From NCBI RefSeq assembly GCF_000688415.1, contig NZ_JIAH01000006.1, positions 62,001 to 126,000 on the forward strand: a DNA stretch of 64,000 bases. Direction: 5' to 3'. Each line of letters starts with the position of its first letter. Within the stretch, counting starts at the first letter, position 1. The DNA comes from Corynebacterium pseudodiphtheriticum DSM 44287 (GTDB lineage Bacteria; Actinomycetota; Actinomycetes; Mycobacteriales; Mycobacteriaceae). The notes under the pieces are model-generated. The model saw nothing but the letters and a program-made list of their open reading frames with translations. It was not told the origin of the DNA and ran no database searches. Of the stretch, positions 55,201-63,744 are shown in pieces. A program made the position numbers and the translations under genes.

Positions 55201-55972
55201 AGACCTGGAAATGCGCGGTGCCGGAAACGTGCTGGGCGCCCAACAATCTGGTCATATCGCAGGCGTCGGCTTCGATATGTACGTCCGGTTGGTCGGCGAA
55301 GCTGTCGAAACCTTCAAGGCGCTTTCCCGCGGTGAGGCACTGGATGCCACAGATCAGTCGCCGAAAGAAATTCGTATCGACTTGCCGGTGGATGCACATA
55401 TCCCGGAACAATATATTTCTTCGGAACGCCTGCGTTTGGAGGTTTACCGCAAGCTGGCGTCGTCACAGGACAATAAAGACCTACACTTGGTAGTTGAGGA
55501 AATGGAAGACCGCTATGGCCCGATCCCGGAAGAGGTCGAGCGTTTGCTGGCTGTGGCACGCCTGCGCCACCAAGCTCGGCGCGCCGGGGTCACCGACATC
55601 ATGGTGCAAGGAACACGAATCAAAGTGGGCCCGGTGGAATTACCGGATTCCAAGCAAGTGCGTTTGAAACGCACACACCCTGGTGCGAATTACCGTGCAG
55701 CCGCCAAAGCGATCCAGCTACCGTTCCCGAAAGCTGGTCGTGGCAACGTGACGGACCCGAAGTTGCGCGATGTGGAACTCCTGCAGTGGATGGCGGATTT
55801 CCTCACCGAGATGTTCGATGTGGAAAAAACTGACGTATCCGGAGCACAGAAACCACAGACTACTGGCAAAGATGAAGCCGGTGCTGTTACACGTGGCGAA
55901 GCGCGACGTAAGAAGCCAGGGAAACCTCGAGTGCAGAAATCCAGCGGCTCGGTGTTTTCGCTGAGCGAATAG
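52244..55972 (+). CDS. mfd: Transcription-repair coupling factor
   Basis: 1242 aa SF2 translocase that removes stalled RNA polymerase and recruits UvrA. UvrB-homology N-terminal part ([35 protein letters not shown]), RNAP-interaction domain ([19 protein letters not shown]), helicase with Walker A [33 protein letters not shown], motif VI [16 protein letters not shown], and the C-terminal TRCF domain. GTG 52244 (AGGAG 12 bp upstream) or ATG 52250 gives the usual M-x-x-LAGLL start. The frame stays open back through the tRNA, but that part is not coding. Confidence 0.95.
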   Translation: [1242 protein letters not shown]

Positions 55973-56046
55973 GAGTGAGTAGTAGTAAACAGTGGCGAAC
56001 AGCTGTAATCAATTATGACTTCTAGTGGCTAGTGGAGTGTGCACGA

Positions 56047-56652
56047 ATGCTAGATTTTTCTGCTGATGCCGATGTAGTTGCGCCCTTGCTTTTGGGCAGA
56101 ACCCTGTCTTTTGGCTCTGTGACCATCGAAATTACTGAGGTGGAAGCCTATCTACATGGCATCGACACAGCTGCGCATAGTTTCCGTGGCAAGACACCGG
56201 CAAACGCCGCGCTTTGGGGGCCGGGCGGACGCCTATACGTCTATATTTCTTATGGTATTCATCGTTGCTGCAACTTGGTGTGTGGTCCGGAAGGCACCGG
56301 CCAAGGGTGCTTGCTTCGCTCTGGGCGAGTGATCGCCGGTGAGCCGATAGCGCGTAGCCGCCGGGGCGATGTCAGCTATACCCGTTTAGCGTCCGGCCCT
56401 GGAAACCTTGCTAAAGCCTTCGGAGTGGGTACCGAACACAATCACCTCGCTGTAGAACAAGTGCCTGCCCACATGGACAGCCTGCCGCCACGAGGAACCG
56501 CAACAATGAATCCACAGCTTGGCATACGCTCGCAGGAACCTGAATGGGTAGCTGGACCGCGCATCGGCATTTCCAAGAATGTTGCTGCACCCCTGCGGTT
56601 CTGGATCCCGAACGACGCGACAGTGACCAGCCCGAAACGGCCACCGAAGTGA
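56047..56652 (+). CDS. 3-methyladenine DNA glycosylase, Mpg/AAG family
   Basis: 201 aa monofunctional alkyl-base glycosylase. LLGRTLSFGSVTIEITEVEAYLHGIDTAAHSFRGKTPANAALWGPGGRLYVYISYGIHRCCNLVCGPEG holds the catalytic Glu (TEVEAY) and the wedge Tyr region (YVYISYG). GPGNLAKAFGV and the C-terminal GPRIGISK are also family blocks. ATG 56047 is chosen; GTG codons exist just upstream. It complements Tag, encoded near the window start, and follows mfd. Confidence 0.92.
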   Translation: MLDFSADADVVAPLLLGRTLSFGSVTIEITEVEAYLHGIDTAAHSFRGKTPANAALWGPGGRLYVYISYGIHRCCNLVCGPEGTGQGCLLRSGRVIAGEPIARSRRGDVSYTRLASGPGNLAKAFGVGTEHNHLAVEQVPAHMDSLPPRGTATMNPQLGIRSQEPEWVAGPRIGISKNVAAPLRFWIPNDATVTSPKRPPK

Positions 56653-56740
56653 TAGCCCGGTGTAATATATAACGGAAGAAAATGGGGCCACCACAGGCGG
56701 ATTGAATGACTTGCCGCTCTGCTCGAAGAAAGGAGCCGCA

Positions 56741-57340
56741 GTGCGCGCTGATGCCCAAGCGAACCGAGAAGCCATCATTCGAGCATCCCACCGCTTGTTC
56801 CAAGAACACGGTATCGATGTCACTTTTCGTGCGATTGCCACGGCTGCGGGAGTAGGAGTGGCCACCGTACACAGGAATTTTCCGGATCGCTGGGCGTTAA
56901 TTTTAGCCGTGGGGGACCACGTCTATTCGCAACACTGCGCAATTATCGAAAAATACGATGGCCACTGGGAAGCGCACCCATGGCAGACCTGGACAGATCT
57001 TGTCACCGAATTGGTAGAACAAGGTGTCGGTCCGCTGAGTGAGCAAGTTTCGCGCTACGCAGAGCGGCAAGATCTCGTGCAGCAATTCGCCACCGCGGTC
57101 CGGAACCGTGATATGCAGCCAATTGAAAAACTTTTAGCCACTGCAGCGCAGTACGGCTTCGTGACGCCCGAGCTGCACGCGCGCCGCTTTGTATTGACCA
57201 TCGGCGTGCTTTCTCGGAAATTAACCAGTCTGGGGCACGACATCCTGCCGGATCATCAGAAGTGGATGACCCAGCTGGTGTTAGCTGGGCTAGCCCAAGC
57301 AGCTACGGCTGTGGAGCTTCGTCGCGCAGATCCTGAATAA
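56741..57340 (+). CDS. TetR/AcrR-family transcriptional regulator
   Basis: 199 aa. N-terminal helix-turn-helix RADAQANREAIIRASHRLFQEHGIDVTFRAIATAAGVGVATVHRNFPDRWALILAVG; the ligand domain is helical and unassigned. GTG 56741 is correctly spaced from AGGAG, so the longer reading is unlikely. A TetR-type gene also sits beside mfd in M. tuberculosis (Rv1019). Its 3' end overlaps the convergent FAD-protein gene by 38 bp. Confidence 0.88.
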   Translation: MRADAQANREAIIRASHRLFQEHGIDVTFRAIATAAGVGVATVHRNFPDRWALILAVGDHVYSQHCAIIEKYDGHWEAHPWQTWTDLVTELVEQGVGPLSEQVSRYAERQDLVQQFATAVRNRDMQPIEKLLATAAQYGFVTPELHARRFVLTIGVLSRKLTSLGHDILPDHQKWMTQLVLAGLAQAATAVELRRADPE

Positions 57341-59309
57341 TCGCGTGCACGCTGCGTGCGGTTTTATCCGTTTCTTGCAACATGATCGGGTCGGTACCTG
57401 GCATTGGGGAAATCGTGGTATCTGGCATCTGCGCATGTGTGGGAATACCAATGATGTGCAGACGGGAATCCTGACTGCCGTCCGGGCGAATCGTCCGACG
57501 CGTCGCGTACGCAGTTTCCGGCGAACCTTGTTCCACTCCGTCAATCGAGAACGGACGGATCCGGTCGGAAGCGAATAAAGCCTGGCTCAACGGATCGGCA
57601 GGGAAGCGGATATCAGGCTTTGGTAACCAAGCATCGACGAGCGTTGTCGCACTGGCCCGCCGTGCAGAAACACCCGAACCGCAGGTGAGCGTGAACTCTG
57701 CAGAACCAATGGTCAAACGTGGTTGGGCGCCCAAAAACTCCACCAGTCCGGCGTCGACAAGCGCCAGTAACTGTTGGGAACGAAACAGTGGAGGCCCGGA
57801 ACCAACCATCTGTCCTAAAGCCATGATTTGCGACAGCGTTGGGGTTGTGGAATCTGCCATGAATTTTCCTTGGCTTCCGGCAATCCCAACGTGTTTGCGA
57901 CAGGAGGCGAATACCCACAAAGCAGCCTTGATCGGTGAATTGGAACCTTTTAGGGCTTCGTCGATATCTCGGGCCATTGCTTCAGCAACTTGCTGAGTCG
58001 ATTCGACGCGTGGGTGTAAATACGGCTGCAAATTGCAGATCTCAGTCGTGTGCCGGGCTAACACACCGCTGAGACCGTGCGGATCCAACAACACATATAC
58101 TGGGGTCGAATCCAGCACGGTGTTGATGTCTTCCGTACTGGTGAGGATCGATTCTGGGGCTAGGCGAGAGAGCGTTGCATAAAAGGCCTGGATAGCATCG
58201 CGAATAATCGCCGGAGCAAGGTCGATGGAAAAATCAATCCGCTCTTGCTCCTGCACAGCCTGCAGGGCGTTGTGTAGACGGGGCATATGAGCTTTTGGCG
58301 GGAGCGAACCGTAATCTGACTTTGGCAAAAATGGGTAGCCGCGGCGGGAAGAAACTACAAAATGTGGTTCTTTCCCATTGGCTCGATACCGTAGCCCCGA
58401 GCGCGTGGTTGGATCTACGTCGAAAGAGCCGCCACGGCCGAGGGTGCATAGTGCTAGCAAATCGAAAAATCCCATTCCTAGTCCCCGTACCAGCACTGGT
58501 TTTTCCGCCGCGATATTGTCTACGGGTTGTTCTACTGGGTTATTTGGACTGATCCAGGTTAAATGCTCAGCTTGACTGGCCGCGCGCAATTGGTGCTGCT
58601 CATCGTTATCCGCGTTCAGCACCCAGCCAGTGGCTAGCACAGTGGCGTGGGCGGAAAAGCTGGTGCCGTCGGCAAGGGTAATGACGTCGGTATTAGCGCT
58701 GTCCGGGACCGTGTACATGTCAACCGCACGGGAATTGTGTTCGATGACTTCCACAGAATCCGGCAAATGCGCCAGAGCCACCTGATAGACCCAACGCAGG
58801 TATTCGCCATAAAGCGCGCGAGAAGGATTGGATTGTTCTACTGTGCCGACTAATTCCTCGTGGTAGTCATTTGCTAGGCTTTTTCGCGGCGGGTGTGCAC
58901 GAAACAGTGCTTCTTTTTCCTGAACTACCTGAGCGTTGGTGTCATAGTTAAGGTTACCTGCAGTGAATGCCGCTAGCAGATCATCGCCGCGAACCAGGCG
59001 GATCCATTCGTATAGTGTTGGGCCAGATAGCACTGAGGCACCCACGGTGGAACCAGGCTCGGTAAATAAAGTCACGGCATCAGCCAACGTGTTCATACAC
59101 AGTGTACGAGTCTGGGTGGTGTCCCATACCCGACCGGCACCGATTTGGGAATCATCAACGATGTGAATCGTTATCTGTGGGCGGACTGCCTGCGTCTTCG
59201 TTTGCGCCTGTCCGGAACTGGACGAGTCGCGTAAATAGGCTGCAAGCCGTTCTAGAACCGAAATACCGCGGGGACCAGCACCGATCAGGGCTATCTGAGT
59301 TGCTGTCAT
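57303..59309 (-). CDS. FAD/NAD(P)-binding protein (PF13454-type)
   Basis: 668 aa. Dinucleotide-binding start QIALIGAGPRGISVLERL, then VDDSQIGAGRVWDTTQTRTLCMNT and HATVLATGWV; this is the FAD-NAD(P)-binding family with no defined enzyme. It ends the nadA-nadC operon (ATGA overlap with nadC), in the place where C. glutamicum has, as recalled, nadS. No nadB is nearby, so a role in supplying iminoaspartate or NAD-linked redox is conceivable but unsupported by motifs. Confidence 0.75.
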   Translation of the reverse strand: MTATQIALIGAGPRGISVLERLAAYLRDSSSSGQAQTKTQAVRPQITIHIVDDSQIGAGRVWDTTQTRTLCMNTLADAVTLFTEPGSTVGASVLSGPTLYEWIRLVRGDDLLAAFTAGNLNYDTNAQVVQEKEALFRAHPPRKSLANDYHEELVGTVEQSNPSRALYGEYLRWVYQVALAHLPDSVEVIEHNSRAVDMYTVPDSANTDVITLADGTSFSAHATVLATGWVLNADNDEQHQLRAASQAEHLTWISPNNPVEQPVDNIAAEKPVLVRGLGMGFFDLLALCTLGRGGSFDVDPTTRSGLRYRANGKEPHFVVSSRRGYPFLPKSDYGSLPPKAHMPRLHNALQAVQEQERIDFSIDLAPAIIRDAIQAFYATLSRLAPESILTSTEDINTVLDSTPVYVLLDPHGLSGVLARHTTEICNLQPYLHPRVESTQQVAEAMARDIDEALKGSNSPIKAALWVFASCRKHVGIAGSQGKFMADSTTPTLSQIMALGQMVGSGPPLFRSQQLLALVDAGLVEFLGAQPRLTIGSAEFTLTCGSGVSARRASATTLVDAWLPKPDIRFPADPLSQALFASDRIRPFSIDGVEQGSPETAYATRRTIRPDGSQDSRLHIIGIPTHAQMPDTTISPMPGTDPIMLQETDKTARSVHAIIQDLRDEAPQP

Positions 59310-60265
59310 GAAAAATCCAATCCAATATCCATTACACGCACTGAGTGAGTTAGTGCGCCCACCGCAAGATAATCCACCCCGGTGGTGCCGTACTCGCCAG
59401 CGCGAGCAAGTGTGAGCCCTCCGGAAGCCTCCAGTTTGGTTGCCGGGCTGAGCTCTTGCCGACGCGCTACTGCCGCACGAACTTCGGCGGGGGAGAAGTT
59501 ATCCAGCAACACCATGTCTGGGTGCAGCGGCAGAATTTCATCGAGTTGTTCTAAGGTGTCGACTTCCACTTCGCACGGAATATCGGGTTTATGCTCACGA
59601 ACCAGGCGAAGAGCCGCGCTGACGCTACCGCCAGCGGCGTGAACATGATTGTCTTTGATCATCGCGGCATCACCCAAGCCCATCCGGTGGTTACTGCCTC
59701 CGCCGGCGCGGACCGCGTATTTTTGCAACTCGCGCAGTCCTGGGAGGGTTTTTCGGGTGTCGCGCACCCGGGCTTGTGGGATCGCTGGTTGGTGGCAGTC
59801 GCCAGAAGCCTCAGTTTTCTGGGCGAATTCTGTTGCTGCATCTGCGATCGCGCGAACCCATCGGGAGGTCTCGGTTGCGATGCCGCTGGCGTGCGAGATG
59901 ATGTTGAGTAGAGTTCGCTCGGCAGCTAGGAGCAGATGGGTATTAGCGGTGATCGTCGCTAAGCGCTGCCCAGTGACGACGTGCATGCCATCGTTACATT
60001 CCAGAGTGAGCCGGAAATTTTCTGGCCCATGCTCGCCCGTCTGCGAGACCTCATGATCCGCGATCCGATGGGCGACAGCGCTTAATACTGGTTTTATTAG
60101 CCCCAAACCGGCGATGACACCGTCCTGCCGGGCGTTCAACTCGGCGGTGCATGAGGCGCTGGTGGTGACCGTTGCTAATGAGGTGTGGTCTGGACCGTAA
60201 GCGAAATCTTCGTCTAACGCGGTGTCTATTAGCGCAGAGCAATCAGGAAGCTGCAAGTGATCCAT
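59306..60265 (-). CDS. nadC: Nicotinate-nucleotide pyrophosphorylase (carboxylating)
   Basis: Quinolinate + PRPP to NaMN. 319 aa, about 30 above the norm because of an insert near residues 140-165 (DAATEFAQKTEASGDCHQPAIPQ). Family blocks: ERTLLNIISHASGIAT, ARVRDTRKTLPGLRELQKYAVRAGGGSNHRMGLGDAAMIKDNH, EVEVDTLEQL, LEASGGL. The ATG follows the nadA stop with no gap (TAAATG), and the gene overlaps the FAD-protein start by 4 bp, so all three are one operon. Confidence 0.95.
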   Translation of the reverse strand: MDHLQLPDCSALIDTALDEDFAYGPDHTSLATVTTSASCTAELNARQDGVIAGLGLIKPVLSAVAHRIADHEVSQTGEHGPENFRLTLECNDGMHVVTGQRLATITANTHLLLAAERTLLNIISHASGIATETSRWVRAIADAATEFAQKTEASGDCHQPAIPQARVRDTRKTLPGLRELQKYAVRAGGGSNHRMGLGDAAMIKDNHVHAAGGSVSAALRLVREHKPDIPCEVEVDTLEQLDEILPLHPDMVLLDNFSPAEVRAAVARRQELSPATKLEASGGLTLARAGEYGTTGVDYLAVGALTHSVRVMDIGLDFS

Positions 60266-61333
60266 TTATTCGGCACCACCAGGGCTGCCGATCGAAATCA
60301 TGGCTTCGAGTGATTTACGGGCTGCATTCGCAATATTTTCTGGAACCGTGACTTCATCCGTTTCGGTTTCCAAGCAACGTACTAGCGCTTCAGGAGTGAT
60401 CATCTTCATATACTTGCACTCAGCGCGATCGTTGACCGCTTGGAAATCAATGTTGGGGGCTGCCTGGTGTAGTTGGTGCAGCATACCGGTCTCGGTAGCG
60501 ACCAAAACCTTATTTTGCGGCTGTTTTTGTGCCTGCGTGATCATCTGACCGGTTGAAAGCATATGCACGCGATCTTGCGGTACCAAGCCTTCATTGGCTA
60601 AATACAGTGCAGAGTTCGCGCAACCGCATTCCGGATGGATGTACAAATCTGCCGAGGGGTTGTCCTGGGTTTGCCGGGTCAATTGTTCGGCGCTAATACC
60701 TGCATGTACATGGCACTCGCCAGCCCAGATACGAATGTTTTCTCGACCGGTCTCTCGTTTCACATAAGCACCCAAGAACTGGTCTGGGCAGAACAAGATT
60801 TCTTGGTCTGCCGGTAAGGAATTGACGACATCGACGGCGTTTGATGAGGTGCAGCAGACGTCGGTCAGGGCTTTTACCTCGGCGGTGGTGTTGACGTAAC
60901 TGACCACCAAAGCGTTTGGATGTTCGGCCTTCCACTCTCGCAGCTGTTCAGCAGTGATTGAATCCGCCAAGGAACAACCAGCGCGTGCATCTGGGATGAG
61001 CACCTTCTTGTTTGGGGAGAGAATCTTCGCTGATTCGGCCATGAAATGCACACCGCAAAACACAATGATATCGGCATCAGTGGCGGCTGCTTGCCGGGAC
61101 AGCGCTAAGGAATCGCCAGTGTGGTGCGCGATGTCTTGAATCTCCGGAATTTGGTAATTGTGGGCCAGGATGACCGCGTTTCGTTGTTCTGCAAGCTCCC
61201 GGACCCGGTCGGCCCAGGCAGTACGACCATGGTCACTGGTAGAGGAATCACCAGCAGACGTAGCTGCAGCAGTATCGAAAGTGCCAGTAGTGGTAGCAGT
61301 AGAACGCGTGAGATCCGCGCTGATACGAGTCAC
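60266..61333 (-). CDS. nadA: Quinolinate synthase
   Basis: Condenses iminoaspartate with DHAP on a 4Fe-4S cluster. 355 aa from GTG 61333 (GGGAG five bases upstream; TTG 61345 is less likely). Cluster cysteines in [19 protein letters not shown] and [10 protein letters not shown]; also [23 protein letters not shown] and [11 protein letters not shown]. First gene of nadA-nadC-FAD protein. Confidence 0.95.
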   Translation of the reverse strand: MTRISADLTRSTATTTGTFDTAAATSAGDSSTSDHGRTAWADRVRELAEQRNAVILAHNYQIPEIQDIAHHTGDSLALSRQAAATDADIIVFCGVHFMAESAKILSPNKKVLIPDARAGCSLADSITAEQLREWKAEHPNALVVSYVNTTAEVKALTDVCCTSSNAVDVVNSLPADQEILFCPDQFLGAYVKRETGRENIRIWAGECHVHAGISAEQLTRQTQDNPSADLYIHPECGCANSALYLANEGLVPQDRVHMLSTGQMITQAQKQPQNKVLVATETGMLHQLHQAAPNIDFQAVNDRAECKYMKMITPEALVRCLETETDEVTVPENIANAARKSLEAMISIGSPGGAE

Positions 61334-61375
61334 AGAAGCTCCCAAATAGAAGTGATAGTCACAGGAATCGACGGT

Positions 61376-61405
61376 GTACTAACCGTACTAAAAACCTGCT
61401 GTCAA
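61376..61405 (-). promoter_or_regulatory. nadA promoter with direct repeat over the -10
   Basis: On the minus strand TTGACA (61405-61400), a 17-bp spacer and TTAGTA form the promoter. TTAGTAC occurs twice, 9 bp apart (61376-61391), the second over the -10. This is a plausible operator for an NAD-responsive repressor, such as the NdnR/NrtR type known for corynebacterial nad genes. Confidence 0.45.
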
Positions 61406-61451
61406 CAACCAGATAAGGGCATGCTGTAACCGGGCTATACGGCTTCGATGC

Positions 61452-63014
61452 CTACAGGTGTAGCGAGCCTTGTGCCAAACCAACAGCAGCGATAACTGCT
61501 GCGATGACCACCAGAATGACGATTGACCATTCAAAACCGTTAAATAATTTTTCTTTGCGCGAGATTCGCGTCAAAACGTACGGGATTATTCCGGGAACAA
61601 CGGCTAGTGCACCGAAGAGAATATAAACCGGATCGGCAGCATAAATCAGCCACATGGAATAGATAAACGCTACTGCGCCGATAAGAAGATGGCGTCGGTT
61701 TTCGCGCTGGGACATTTCCGGTCCAGACAAATCGAACCTCGTGCCGGCGTGTGGGTGAGTTATGCCTTTGCCGCGTGATGCCAACAGCAGCAGGTATAGC
61801 GAGGAAAAGATATACGGCAATAGGTACATCACCGTAGCCAGCTGCACCATTGAAATATAGGCGGTCTCGTTGAGGAAGAATACGATGACCGCGAATTGAA
61901 TCACGGAGGTAGAAATCAGTTGTGCCATCCACGGAGCGCCTGCGTGGTTGATGGCACCGGTTCGCTTGGGTAGCAACCCGTCAATCGCCATCATGGTCAA
62001 CGGCTCGGCGCATAGCATTTGCCAGGAAACATACGCGCCCAAAACTGAGATACACAGTCCAATCGAAATCAGCAAGCCGCCGACGGGGCCGATAGCAGCT
62101 TCTAGCACGGCGGCCATGGAGTTATCTGGCAAGGCCGCTAATTCTTCTTTACTGAGTACACCAAACGACAACGTCGCCACAGACACCAGCAAGACGAGAA
62201 CGGAAACGAACCCGAGCACGGTCGCGCGGCCTACATCGGTGCGTTGCCGGGCCTGCTTGGAATACACCGACGCGCCTTCCACACCGATGAATACCCAGAC
62301 AGTAAACAACATGATCCCTTGGACCTGTTCAAAAACTGAGCCTTCACTAGATTCACGGCCCCAGAAATCGAGGGTGAAAGTATCCCAGCTGAAACCGAAA
62401 AACAGCAGCAGTACGATAAACGCCAGGATCGGGACTAACTTGGCGACGGTAACCACAGTGTTCATGATTGCGGCTTGTTTCACCCCGCGGCTAAGCAACG
62501 CGAAAATCACCCAGGTCATGATGCTCACGGAAATAAACGATGCCCAGCGGTTGGATTCGTGGAATAGCGGCACATAGTGGCCGATGGTGTTGAAAAACAG
62601 GGTTGCGTAGCCCACCTGCGCGATGACCGAGCCGAGCCAATACCCCCAACCGGAAGCGAAGCCAATAAAATCTCCCAACCCGGCGCGCACATAGGAATAC
62701 ACCCCGGAATCCAGGTGTGGTTTACGCTGTGCCAGAATCTGGAAAACGAATGCTACTGAGAGCATGCCGACGCCGGCGATTGCCCAACCAATCAACATCG
62801 CGCCGGGTGCGGCTACTGAAGCGATGTTTTGCGGTAGCGAGAAAATTCCTGCACCGACGCAAGAGCCGATGATGAGCGCGACAAGTGACCACATCGTGAC
62901 CGTGTGCTTGGATTTTCCGTCTCCTTGCTGCTGAGACGTTTGTGCGGACTGGGATGTGGCCCCGGTTCCGCTCACTGCCGCGGTGTTGGTGGTGGCATTT
63001 GACTCGCTGTGCAT
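61452..63014 (-). CDS. APC-family basic amino acid antiporter
   Basis: 520 aa from ATG 63014. First helix WSLVALIIGSCVGAGIFSLPQNIASVAAPGAMLIGWAIAG is characteristic of arginine/ornithine and lysine/cadaverine antiporters (ArcD/YjdE/LysP-like). SGVYSYVRAGLGDFIGFASGWGYW and FIGVEGASVYSKQARQRTDVGRATVLGF follow; about 12-13 helices. The N-terminal 40 residues are polar (Thr/Ser/Gln-rich). No arc genes are adjacent, so the substrate pair is uncertain. Confidence 0.82.
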   Translation of the reverse strand: MHSESNATTNTAAVSGTGATSQSAQTSQQQGDGKSKHTVTMWSLVALIIGSCVGAGIFSLPQNIASVAAPGAMLIGWAIAGVGMLSVAFVFQILAQRKPHLDSGVYSYVRAGLGDFIGFASGWGYWLGSVIAQVGYATLFFNTIGHYVPLFHESNRWASFISVSIMTWVIFALLSRGVKQAAIMNTVVTVAKLVPILAFIVLLLFFGFSWDTFTLDFWGRESSEGSVFEQVQGIMLFTVWVFIGVEGASVYSKQARQRTDVGRATVLGFVSVLVLLVSVATLSFGVLSKEELAALPDNSMAAVLEAAIGPVGGLLISIGLCISVLGAYVSWQMLCAEPLTMMAIDGLLPKRTGAINHAGAPWMAQLISTSVIQFAVIVFFLNETAYISMVQLATVMYLLPYIFSSLYLLLLASRGKGITHPHAGTRFDLSGPEMSQRENRRHLLIGAVAFIYSMWLIYAADPVYILFGALAVVPGIIPYVLTRISRKEKLFNGFEWSIVILVVIAAVIAAVGLAQGSLHL

Positions 63015-63096
63015 GATGGTAAAGCTACCCTGGAAATCCCTGAGCGCGAAAGGCGGGGTGGCTATAGCGGGCATAGTTGCTTATAGGATTGTCTTT

Positions 63097-63732
63097 ATGA
63101 CTGTTCTGCTTCTTGATCCTCGTTGGCCCGAGCAAATTCCGTTGGAGGTATTCAGTGGCGTTTCTGGCCCGGTGAGCTATACCGAGGAAGTGCCGGTGAC
63201 AGTGCGCTGGAATTTTGGTGATGTTATTCGTGGAACTGATCCTTCTGGGGCAGGACTTTTGGTGAGTACTAATGAAGCGGACCAGCGCGTGCTGGAGCGC
63301 GTGAGTCGCGGCGAGAGGATAATAACTGCGCGTTCGCGGGATGATCAGCTTTATATCGCACGTCAGGTCATGCGGCGTGCCCGTGATATCGGTGAATTTG
63401 AATTATTGCAGACCCATAAAACGCTGGTGCCTTATCTGCGCGAGGAGGTTGCGGAGCTTTGCGAGGTTATTGAGTCTGCTGAGACGACCCGGGATATTGA
63501 TGACGCGCAGTTGGTGCGTGAGCTGGGTGATGTTTTGCTGCAATTGTTGTTTCATGCGGAATTAGGGCGTCGTCGGGAAGCGTTTAGTTTGGACGATGTT
63601 GCGGCCAGTTTTATTGCCAAAATGCGTTCGCGCGCGCCGTATCTTTTTGATGGCACATCCAGCATGGTCTCTCAGGAAGAGCAAGACCGATTGTGGATTG
63701 AGGGTAAGCGTGCGGAACAGGAGCAAGGGTAG
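63097..63732 (+). CDS. mazG: MazG-type nucleoside triphosphate pyrophosphohydrolase
   Basis: 212 aa. C-terminal MazG helices with EEVAELCEVIES and ELGDVLLQLLFHAELGRR, the Mg-binding E-x-x-E...E-x-x-D set. The N-terminal half (LLLDPRWPEQIPLEVF...) is the actinobacterial extension. It hydrolyses non-canonical and excess NTPs. TATAGGAT about 10 bp before ATG 63097 implies a leaderless or nearly leaderless mRNA. Follows the M. tuberculosis order mfd-mazG-lpqU. Confidence 0.88.
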   Translation: MTVLLLDPRWPEQIPLEVFSGVSGPVSYTEEVPVTVRWNFGDVIRGTDPSGAGLLVSTNEADQRVLERVSRGERIITARSRDDQLYIARQVMRRARDIGEFELLQTHKTLVPYLREEVAELCEVIESAETTRDIDDAQLVRELGDVLLQLLFHAELGRRREAFSLDDVAASFIAKMRSRAPYLFDGTSSMVSQEEQDRLWIEGKRAEQEQG

Positions 63733-63744
63733 GTTTGTTCCACG

